A stretch of DNA of 5,012 bases from Candidatus Heimdallarchaeota archaeon (GTDB lineage: Archaea; Asgardarchaeota; Heimdallarchaeia; Heimdallarchaeales; Heimdallarchaeaceae). The translations under genes and the position numbers were made by a program. Under the pieces are notes generated by a model. It was not told the DNA's origin, searched no databases, and worked only from the letters and a program-made list of their open reading frames with translations. The stretch covers positions 1 through 5,012 of the forward strand of contig JAGLOH010000177.1 in assembly GCA_023139025.1 (NCBI GenBank). The letters run 5' to 3'. Position 1 is the stretch's first letter. Each line of letters starts with the position of its first letter. Below, one piece after another: positions 1-4,769 of this stretch.

Positions 1-222
1 AATTTCATATAATGTAGGGAAAGCCCTCGAAATCTTCGAGATTTTCTTCTTAAAAGATAGATTAGGTTCAATCAGTTTATATTTTTCAGCACAGGATGTC
101 AAATATAACCCTCCTAAAGCCTTGAAACTGCCCAACAGTTCATCTTCATCAAAGAGCTTGTTCTCTATAATCAAGTTATCAATTTGAAAAAGTACTTTTT
201 CTAGATGACTAAGAGAACCCAT
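1..222 (-). CDS. Unrecognised small helical protein, N-terminal part (cut by window edge)
   Basis: The minus-strand frame is open from the ATG at 222-220 to the window edge, giving 74 codons without a stop; the C-terminus lies outside. An in-frame TAG sits just upstream of the ATG, so this is the only reasonable start. The protein begins MGSLSHLEKVLFQIDNLI and is rich in Leu, Ile, Lys and Glu, suggesting mostly helices (about residues 4-22 and 26-48) and then a basic stretch around SFKKKISKIS (56-65). There is no signal peptide or membrane segment, and only one cysteine (44). I do not recognise a family. It lies 78 bases downstream of the archaemetzincin-like gene on the same strand, so it may be cotranscribed with it or use its own weak promoter. 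An AGGA about seven bases before the ATG could serve as ribosome binding site. Confidence 0.6.
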   Translation of the reverse strand, partial: MGSLSHLEKVLFQIDNLIIENKLFDEDELLGSFKALGGLYLTSCAEKYKLIEPNLSFKKKISKISRAFPTLYEI

Positions 223-230
223 TAGATTAT

Positions 231-246
231 CCTACATGTTAGTAGG
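231..246 (-). promoter_or_regulatory. Small inverted repeat over the probable ribosome binding site
   Basis: Read on the minus strand, CCTAC and GTAGG flank the six-base loop TAACAT. The right arm overlaps the AGGA that lies about seven bases before the ATG at 222. In RNA it could form a five-pair hairpin that hides the ribosome binding site; in DNA it could be a small operator. The stem is short and could be chance in AT-rich sequence. Confidence 0.2.
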
Positions 247-265
247 AACAGATAGAAGTGTTAAT

Positions 266-273
266 TCTAAAAG
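266..273 (-). promoter_or_regulatory. Possible TATA box for the partial gene at 222
   Basis: On the minus strand CTTTTAGA is a weak TATA-like box. Using the usual archaeal spacing of about 27 bases, transcription would start near 242 and leave a leader of about 20 nt containing the AGGA site. The match is poor and readthrough from the upstream gene is equally possible. Confidence 0.25.
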
Positions 274-300
274 TTTTCTGAGTATAGTTATTTAATTTGA

Positions 301-792
301 TTAAAGGTATCTCATTTTAACCCGTTGAAACTTTGCTGTACATGTGTTACATAAAGTAGATGGTTTTTGTATGAGAGCTTCAAAACTATCAGTTTCTTTC
401 ATTAAACAATCTCCATCACATGGTTTCAAACCTAAAACTATACCAACGTGAAATGCTACTTCTTTTGCTGTAAGGGTTCTTGTTGCCATTCTAGCTGTTG
501 ATACAATTGTTCCTTTGATAATCTCCCCATATCCAAAAACATACTTATTATCAACAATTAATGCTTGTTCGATCAACCAAAGAAAAAAGGATAATCCTTC
601 TGATTGAGCGTTGTTTAGAAGCAATTGAGCATCAAAAGCGTTTCTTTCAGTATTCCAAGCTGTTTGTCGAGGGATTCTAACACCTACAGATCTGAACTGC
701 ATTTGATAGATATCACTAAGGAACCTCTCAACATGTTCTGAGACTTCATCAGAGATTGTTTCACAATAATAGATTTTGAAATCCCTAGGCAA
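301..792 (-). CDS. Archaemetzincin-like protein lacking the zinc-protease active site
   Basis: The 163-residue protein follows the archaemetzincin (AmzA, peptidase family M54) layout along its length: an N-terminal alpha/beta part with a WNTERNAFDAQLLL helix (46-59), a VFGYGE strand (85-90), a VSTARM strand (97-102), then the metal-motif region and the LCNTC-x2-K tail (147-154). The family motif is HExxHxxGxxHC-x4-C-x-M followed by CxxC. Here the catalytic segment reads FHVGIVLGLKPC (114-125): the three His ligands are Phe114, Ile118 and Pro124, and the catalytic Glu is His115. Gly121 and the four cysteines of the second, structural zinc site (125, 129, 148, 151) remain. The fold and structural zinc are therefore probably kept while protease activity is lost. 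The start is TTG: an in-frame stop lies ten codons upstream, no other start intervenes, and the next Met is residue 31. The frame is intact, so a diverged pseudoenzyme is more likely than a decaying gene. Confidence 0.82.
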   Translation of the reverse strand: MPRDFKIYYCETISDEVSEHVERFLSDIYQMQFRSVGVRIPRQTAWNTERNAFDAQLLLNNAQSEGLSFFLWLIEQALIVDNKYVFGYGEIIKGTIVSTARMATRTLTAKEVAFHVGIVLGLKPCDGDCLMKETDSFEALIQKPSTLCNTCTAKFQRVKMRYL

Positions 793-814
793 GACTAATC
801 TGGATACATATAGT

Positions 815-822
815 GTTTTTTA
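815..822 (-). promoter_or_regulatory. Possible TATA box of the archaemetzincin-like gene
   Basis: TAAAAAAC on the minus strand is centred about 26.5 bases before the TTG start at 792, the spacing of leaderless archaeal transcripts and of the better boxes elsewhere in this window. The box itself is only AT-rich, not a classic TTTAWA. Confidence 0.3.
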
Positions 823-850
823 CTAATAATTGTTATGATACTCTCACTAG

Positions 851-857
851 AAAAAAA
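851..857 (-). terminator. T-tract terminator of the beta-barrel gene
   Basis: The minus strand has an uninterrupted run of seven T, 21 bases after the TAA at 881-879. Archaeal RNA polymerase commonly terminates at such U-tracts without a hairpin, and no stem precedes this one. It sits between the barrel gene and the archaemetzincin-like gene, suggesting the two are separate units. Confidence 0.45.
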
Positions 858-878
858 TTAACTTATGAGTTATTTCTG

Positions 879-1334
879 TTATTTTTTACCTGAAAAAGTG
901 TATATCCCATGTGCAACAATTTCTTCCTTTAAACCCATTTTAACTTTAATTTCGAGCTGTTTTGCATTCTTTTTGTATGTAAATTCCTTGATAATTTTCA
1001 TATTTGGAGGTAGATTATATCCCGATTCGAAATCACTAGTTAGAATAACCTGTTTATTGTTAGATTTTATAGCTAAATTTGATGTTTCAATATAACCTTC
1101 AGAATTAAAACTGATTAGTTTCATCTGTTCTCTAGTTTTATCAAAAAAAAGAAAATTTCTTTCAAGTAACTTTTCTGGTTTGGTAGAGGATTCTATATGT
1201 TTAATTTCTATAATATCTATACCAAATTTTCTACAGTGTAAGTAAGATTTAGAATCTATTCCATCTGCAGAGAGGGTTCCTTTCCATAGACCATAAATCC
1301 AATCAAGATCATCGATAGGGTTTGAAAAATCCAT
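879..1334 (-). CDS. Calycin-like beta-barrel protein of unknown ligand
   Basis: This is a 151-residue soluble protein with strongly alternating beta-strand segments and few helices. It opens with a short N-terminal helix and a GLWKG motif (15-19), which resembles the G-x-W-x-G signature of lipocalin, fatty-acid-binding and nitrobindin-type barrels. The middle stretch LFFDKTREQMKLISFNSEGY (62-81) resembles a barrel family in which FxSEG-(F/Y) follows a strand hairpin; the final strands run from 112 to 147. The ligand, possibly haem or a lipid, cannot be told, and His142 is only a candidate contact. An upstream in-frame TTG at 1346 would add four residues. The ATG at 1334 is preferred because it lies 25 bases from the shared TATA box, as expected for a leaderless message. 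The gene is divergent from RNase III. Fold assignment is moderate and function unknown. Confidence 0.6.
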   Translation of the reverse strand: MDFSNPIDDLDWIYGLWKGTLSADGIDSKSYLHCRKFGIDIIEIKHIESSTKPEKLLERNFLFFDKTREQMKLISFNSEGYIETSNLAIKSNNKQVILTSDFESGYNLPPNMKIIKEFTYKKNAKQLEIKVKMGLKEEIVAHGIYTFSGKK

Positions 1335-1353
1335 ACTTAAAAACAAAGGAATG

Positions 1354-1363
1354 AATTTAAAAA
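1354..1363. promoter_or_regulatory. Shared bidirectional TATA box between the barrel gene and RNase III
   Basis: The 51-base divergent space contains one strong AT box, AATTTAAAAA. Read forward, TTTAAAAA (1356-1363) is centred 26.5 bases before the RNase III ATG at 1386. Read on the minus strand, TTTTTAAATT is centred about 25 bases before the ATG at 1334. No second box is at the right distance for either gene. The purine-rich GGAATGAA just upstream on the plus strand could be a TFB recognition element. Confidence 0.6.
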
Positions 1364-1385
1364 CTCTACGATAAATGAATTAATA

Positions 1386-2111
1386 ATGAGTAAAGCTAAG
1401 AAAATAGATTTAGAGAAAAGCAAAGTTCTAGATTGGGAATTGGATGAAACTTTGTTAATTGAAGCGCTCACACATCCGAATTATCACCCTCCAGAACAAA
1501 GTATTCAGAATTTCGAAAGATTGGAGTTTCTAGGAGATTCGATATTAGATACTTTAACAGCTGAATGGCTCTATAAAGAAACCAAAGAAGACGTTGGTAT
1601 TTTGTCTCAATTAAGATCTCTTTTAGTTAGAACCAATTCATTGGCTGAAGTAGGAAAGGAATTAGGAATTGAAAAGAAACTAAAAACTAGTTTTAATTAC
1701 AAAATAGTTGAAACTGATTTAGAGGATAGTCTAGAAGCTATTTTTGGTGCTTTCTTTCTCTCTAAAGGTGTAGATGTTACAAGAGAATTTTTCTACAAAC
1801 TTTTTCTTAAACGACTTAAGCATTTTAAAAATGAGATAAATGATGAAAAAGGGAGAGAAAAAATACTTAAACTAACAGTTTGTGAGCATAATCCCATAAA
1901 TCAACTTCAGGAATTTTTTCAAAAAGAGGGATTACAACTTCCTGAATATTCCCTTTTAAGGAAAAAAGGGGAAGATCACGAACCTATTTTCTTTATGCAA
2001 TGCAAAGCAAAAATAGGTGAGAAGGAATATTTAAGCTCTGGAAAAGGATCAAACAGAAAATCTGCTAAACGAGATGCAGCAGAGAAAATGAGTAAGAAAC
2101 TGAAAATCTGA
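1386..2111 (+). CDS. rnc: Ribonuclease III, bacterial type
   Basis: A 241-residue double-strand-specific endoribonuclease that cuts dsRNA leaving 2-nt 3' overhangs, acting as a homodimer with Mg2+ in the cytoplasm. The catalytic domain (about 10-150) carries the signature ERLEFLGDSILD (44-55) and the second motif DSLEAIFGA (114-122). The four metal-binding residues match E. coli Glu38, Asp45, Asp114 and Glu117 as Glu44, Asp51, Asp114 and Glu117. A dsRNA-binding domain follows (about 168-240) with LQEFFQKEGLQLPEY, the G-x-DHEPIFF loop and the basic GSNRKSAKRDAA helix. Length is normal (E. coli 226), so the enzyme looks complete and active. The ATG sits 26.5 bases after a TATA box, consistent with a leaderless transcript. 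Likely substrates are structured rRNA or mRNA precursors, or antisense duplexes. Most archaea lack RNase III, which makes its presence here notable and suggests an old or recent transfer from bacteria. Confidence 0.93.
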   Translation: MSKAKKIDLEKSKVLDWELDETLLIEALTHPNYHPPEQSIQNFERLEFLGDSILDTLTAEWLYKETKEDVGILSQLRSLLVRTNSLAEVGKELGIEKKLKTSFNYKIVETDLEDSLEAIFGAFFLSKGVDVTREFFYKLFLKRLKHFKNEINDEKGREKILKLTVCEHNPINQLQEFFQKEGLQLPEYSLLRKKGEDHEPIFFMQCKAKIGEKEYLSSGKGSNRKSAKRDAAEKMSKKLKI

Positions 2112-2133
2112 AGAAAACTTTTCCCCAGTTAGG

Positions 2134-2141
2134 TTTAAGTA
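2134..2141 (+). promoter_or_regulatory. TATA box of the prenyltransferase-like gene
   Basis: TTTAAGTA is centred 27.5 bases before the ATG at 2165, the spacing expected for a leaderless archaeal transcript. No purine-rich ribosome binding site precedes the ATG, which agrees with this. Confidence 0.55.
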
Positions 2142-2164
2142 TTACAATATCTATTAATTAGTAG

Positions 2165-2992
2165 ATGACTGAACCTCAAATTGATTCGCCAAAAGCAATA
2201 GAATTTATTAGAAATAAAGGAAATGAGGTAGAAAAACTTAAGCTAGCTTTGATGCTTGGAGAGAAATCTGTAACAGAAGAGATGGTAAAAGAACAACTCA
2301 ATTTACAAAATTCTGATGGAGGGATGCCTTTCAGAATGAGAGAAGATTCACTGAGCACCATTGGTCCAACTATAACTTTTTTCAAAGACTTTCTAATTCT
2401 AGACATGAAAGATGAAATTGAAGATTATCTCACCAAAGCAGCAAACTTCCTACTAATGAATCAATCCGAAGAGGGATACTTCGAAGAACCTCAAAGTATA
2501 AAGAATTTTGAACCCTCACTTTGGGAAACTCCAGGAACAGATCCAAACAGAATTTATTGTACTGCTATTGTGATTAATTTCCTATTAGGTTTAGGTGATG
2601 AGACATATCGAAACTTCATAATTAAAAGTCTAGACTATTTATCAAGAAATTGGAGAGATGATGCTGGTTTTAAAAGCTATCCCCACGCATTGTGGAATGC
2701 AATTCCAACATTCATTACAATAAAGGGAGAAAATGACTGTATATCAAGAAGAGGACTAGAACTGCTTCAGACATTTAATTTAGAGAACTATCCCTCTTCA
2801 TCAATAGTTTGGATGGTTGAAAGCTTCATTAATGCTGGATTGGAGAATCACCAATTTGTCACTCGTTTACTAGATGTTCTTTTACGTAGACAAACTAGTG
2901 ATGGTAAATGGGAATCAGAAGATGGGGAAGAATATGATTCTACAACAACTTTAACGGTTTTACTAGTTTTAAAGAAACTCAAATACATTTAG
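2165..2992 (+). CDS. Prenyltransferase/squalene-cyclase-like alpha-alpha barrel protein
   Basis: A 275-residue soluble protein built of helical-pair repeats of the prenyltransferase/terpene-cyclase (alpha6/alpha6 toroid) type. Repeat-end motifs with the usual Q-x-x-DG-x-(F/W) pattern are visible: LNLQNSDGGMPF (45-56), LLMNQSEEGYFEEP (96-109), LSRNWRDDAGFKSYP (159-173) and LRRQTSDGKWES (240-251), the last followed by the DSTTTLTVLLVLKKL helix. Catalytic features are not visible: no DxDD of squalene-hopene cyclase, and no clear Asp-Cys-His zinc set of protein prenyltransferase beta subunits, although Cys132 lies in the RIYCTAIV helix. The barrel has fewer repeats than full-length cyclases. It may bind an isoprenoid or peptide, or be a scaffold; the substrate cannot be assigned. 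It lies 53 bases after RNase III and 54 before the dipeptidase, each with its own TATA box, so a joint role is not implied. The first ATG after the box is the start. Confidence 0.72.
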   Translation: MTEPQIDSPKAIEFIRNKGNEVEKLKLALMLGEKSVTEEMVKEQLNLQNSDGGMPFRMREDSLSTIGPTITFFKDFLILDMKDEIEDYLTKAANFLLMNQSEEGYFEEPQSIKNFEPSLWETPGTDPNRIYCTAIVINFLLGLGDETYRNFIIKSLDYLSRNWRDDAGFKSYPHALWNAIPTFITIKGENDCISRRGLELLQTFNLENYPSSSIVWMVESFINAGLENHQFVTRLLDVLLRRQTSDGKWESEDGEEYDSTTTLTVLLVLKKLKYI

Positions 2993-3015
2993 ATTTCATC
3001 AGTTTAGAGAGAAAA

Positions 3016-3023
3016 TTTTTAAT
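3016..3023 (+). promoter_or_regulatory. TATA box of the dipeptidase gene
   Basis: TTTTTAAT, preceded by the purine-rich GAGAGAAAA as a candidate TFB recognition element, is centred 27.5 bases before the ATG at 3047. The same T-run is the first U-tract after the upstream gene's stop, so it may also help end that transcript. Confidence 0.6.
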
Positions 3024-3046
3024 CAAAGAACTAATTTTAACATAGT

Positions 3047-3997
3047 ATGATAATTGATGGGCATACAGATGTACTATGGGCTCTGACTAGAGAAAGAAGA
3101 AAATTTTCTGAAAAATCTGAAACAGGACATGTAGATCTTCCAAGATTAAGAAAAGGAAATGTTCTAGCGGCTTTCTTTGCAGTATTTCCAGCTATGAGTG
3201 ATTTTGAAATCTACAAAGGTGTTGACCAGTGGTTTTCATTAATCGAAGACCAAGATAATGATCTCTTACAAGTAAAGTCAGTAGAGGATATAAATAAATG
3301 TAAAATGAATGATAGAATTGGAGCTATTTTACATTTTGAGGGCTCTGGTGGCATAGATAGTGAATTTTTGTCTTTGAAAAATTATTACAGAATGGGCTTG
3401 AGAAGTATTGGTTTAAGCTGGTCTAACGTGAATAGATTTGCCACAGGTGTTACATTTAACATGTTGTCAGGAGAAAGTTTTGAACAGGATAGAGGGTTGA
3501 CCGAAATTGGTAAGGAATTAGTTAAAGAACTAAATAATTTGGGTATAATTGCTGATGTCAGCCATTTGAATGAGAAATCTTTTTGGGATGTAATTGACCA
3601 GACTAGTAAACCAATAATTGCTTCACATAGCAATGCTTATTCTATTTGTAATCATCCAAGAAATTTGAAGGATGAACAGATAAGAGCTATTGCGGAAACT
3701 AATGGAATAATAGGGCTTAATTTCTGTGTATCTTTTCTTTCTAGCGATAAGAAAAAAGATCAAATTCAATTGGAAGATTTAAAAAATCATATTGAGCATA
3801 TTGTGGAATTAGTAGGAATCAACCACATTGGTTTCGGGTCAGATTTTGATGGTGCTACAGTACCTGATGTGATGAAGGATGTTAGTTATTATCCTGTTTT
3901 AGTTGATTATTTGGATAAAAACGGGTATAATAAAGAAGATATACAAAAAATAGAATCTCAGAACTTTCTGAGAGTTATGAAAGAAGTCTGGAAATAA
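3047..3997 (+). CDS. Membrane-dipeptidase-family metallopeptidase (M19)
   Basis: A 316-residue binuclear zinc peptidase of the renal dipeptidase family (M19, amidohydrolase-like TIM barrel), which hydrolyses dipeptides, often accepting a D-residue at the C-terminal position. The N-terminus IIDGHTDVLW gives the HxD metal pair His6/Asp8. Further ligands are Glu98 in HFEGS, His173 in ADVSH and His194 in ASHSN. HPRNL (203-207) supplies the conserved Arg205, and IGFGSDFDG (261-269) supplies Asp266, matching the family's catalytic/substrate Asp. The final QNFLRV (305-310) matches the family's GGNxLRV end with the glycines replaced. SWSNVN (124-129) stands where animal enzymes have a substrate His; Trp here is common in prokaryotic members. 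There is no signal peptide or GPI signal, so it is probably cytoplasmic and recycles peptides. It starts at an ATG 27.5 bases after a TATA box. Its stop abuts the stop of the convergent gene. Confidence 0.92.
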   Translation: MIIDGHTDVLWALTRERRKFSEKSETGHVDLPRLRKGNVLAAFFAVFPAMSDFEIYKGVDQWFSLIEDQDNDLLQVKSVEDINKCKMNDRIGAILHFEGSGGIDSEFLSLKNYYRMGLRSIGLSWSNVNRFATGVTFNMLSGESFEQDRGLTEIGKELVKELNNLGIIADVSHLNEKSFWDVIDQTSKPIIASHSNAYSICNHPRNLKDEQIRAIAETNGIIGLNFCVSFLSSDKKKDQIQLEDLKNHIEHIVELVGINHIGFGSDFDGATVPDVMKDVSYYPVLVDYLDKNGYNKEDIQKIESQNFLRVMKEVWK

Positions 3998-4465
3998 TTA
4001 CTCTTCGTCTTTTTCGATTTTAACAAGCTCTAGTTGTCGTCCATATCCAAAATCAACTTCAGCTATGATTCCAGATTCAATTAGTTTGTCTACTCTTTCT
4101 CGAACAATCCTTCTAGATGCAGATCCTCTCTCTTTTCTTACTTGCTCAGTTAGTTGTGAGATATTGAGTCTTTTCTTTCGATCTAAAGCTACAATTATAG
4201 CTTTTGAGATTGAATCATATTTTAGATCAGGAAATCTCTGCAAAATAGTGTCTTTTAGTGTTAGAGTTTGTGAAGCCACAGTTAAAGGAGCTTTAGAAAA
4301 TTGTAAAGTGGAAGTGAGAATTTGTAGTAAGTTCATCATCTGTTTTAGTTCTGGGCTACTGTCTGAAACTTTATGCTGTAGATTATTTATCTGAAGAATT
4401 ACATAATTGATTTTTTCTTCAAGTTCTGATATTCTACTATTTAGCGCTTTATCATTTTCGGACAT
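3998..4465 (-). CDS. Coiled-coil and winged-helix DNA-binding protein
   Basis: A 155-residue protein in two parts. Residues 8-32 (NSRISELEEKINYVILQINN and on) show heptad spacing typical of a dimerising coiled coil, followed by a Ser/Thr/Leu-rich helical linker (40-70). Residues 71-150 look like a winged helix: DSISKAIIVALDRKKRLNIS, then LTEQVRKERGSASRRIVRER as helix-turn-recognition helix with many Arg/Lys, KLIESGIIAEV, and a wing hairpin GYGRQLELVKI. It is probably a dimeric archaeal transcription regulator; effector and targets are unknown. It is the last gene of a likely three-gene operon, after a small membrane protein. A GTG at 4483 in frame would add six residues. The ATG at 4465 is preferred because AAAGGT lies about seven bases before it as a ribosome binding site, whereas none precedes the GTG. 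It converges with the dipeptidase with no gap. Confidence 0.72.
   Translation of the reverse strand: MSENDKALNSRISELEEKINYVILQINNLQHKVSDSSPELKQMMNLLQILTSTLQFSKAPLTVASQTLTLKDTILQRFPDLKYDSISKAIIVALDRKKRLNISQLTEQVRKERGSASRRIVRERVDKLIESGIIAEVDFGYGRQLELVKIEKDEE
4010..4021 (+). terminator. Possible T-rich terminator of the dipeptidase transcript
   Basis: TTTTTCGATTTT lies 13 bases after the dipeptidase stop, inside the 3' end of the convergent gene. It is the complement of the Lys/Glu-rich codons that encode the tail KIEKDEE. Archaeal termination at U-tracts makes this a plausible end point, but the run is interrupted. Confidence 0.3.
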
Positions 4466-4490
4466 AGATGAAACCTTTCTCACTTGAATC

Positions 4491-4760
4491 TTAACTTGCT
4501 TCTTTTCTCATCTTCAAAATACTGCTAAAACTGAAAAGTTTTGTGAAATCCTTGTAGGATTCAGCTATTTCTTTTCTTAGCAGTTTTGGAATACCACCTT
4601 TCTTAAGCTCTTTATTTAGTACTCTTTGATTTCTGATTCTCTTCATTGGATTTGTTATGAGATAATATAATAACATCAATGGAAGCACTATGATTAAATA
4701 AGAAACATAGTTGATAGATACAACAATTGAATATAATTTATCTGTCAATATCGACACCAA
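4491..4760 (-). CDS. Small single-pass membrane protein with a basic cytoplasmic tail
   Basis: An 89-residue protein with one long hydrophobic segment (about 13-36, including VSYLIIVLPLMLLYYLI) followed by a strongly basic stretch NPMKRIRNQRVLNKELKKGG (37-56) and an amphipathic helix (57-84). By the positive-inside rule the C-terminus is cytoplasmic. I do not recognise the family. It sits nine bases after the upstream gene and 25 bases before the winged-helix gene (ATG start), so the three are probably cotranscribed. The start is uncertain: TTG at 4760, GTG at 4757, or TTG at 4748, the last preceded by GGTG with a six-base spacer that could be a ribosome binding site. All keep the membrane segment. 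Its basic tail might interact with the acidic-ended upstream product or with the regulator; this is inference from context only. Confidence 0.65.
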   Translation of the reverse strand: MVSILTDKLYSIVVSINYVSYLIIVLPLMLLYYLITNPMKRIRNQRVLNKELKKGGIPKLLRKEIAESYKDFTKLFSFSSILKMRKEAS

Positions 4761-4769
4761 CTATTTCTA

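Noticed and set aside
340..453. Frameshift or sequencing error as the cause of the missing HExxH in the archaemetzincin-like gene
   Set aside because: Shifting the frame here gives a stop within a few codons and no HExxH; residues on both sides of the motif match the family in the same frame, so several substitutions are needed rather than one indel.
865..1095. Plus-strand open frame of 76 codons, rich in Phe, Ile and Ser
   Set aside because: It lies antisense within the beta-barrel gene; its hydrophobic composition is the complement of Lys/Glu-rich codons, and no promoter is placed for it.
2176..2406. Minus-strand open frame of 76 codons
   Set aside because: Fully inside the prenyltransferase-like gene, with Ser/Phe-rich composition typical of an antisense shadow.
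3385..3633. Minus-strand open frame of 82 codons
   Set aside because: Fully inside the dipeptidase gene, whose active-site residues show the plus frame to be real.
1386..3997. RNase III, prenyltransferase-like protein and dipeptidase as one functional operon or defence system
   Set aside because: Each gene has its own TATA box and a spacer of more than 50 bases, and the products share no evident pathway; shared strand alone is not enough.
4065..4394. Plus-strand open frame of 109 codons with several cysteines
   Set aside because: Antisense to the winged-helix gene; Ser/Leu/Cys-rich shadow with no start signals, while the minus frame has a coherent coiled-coil plus winged-helix design.
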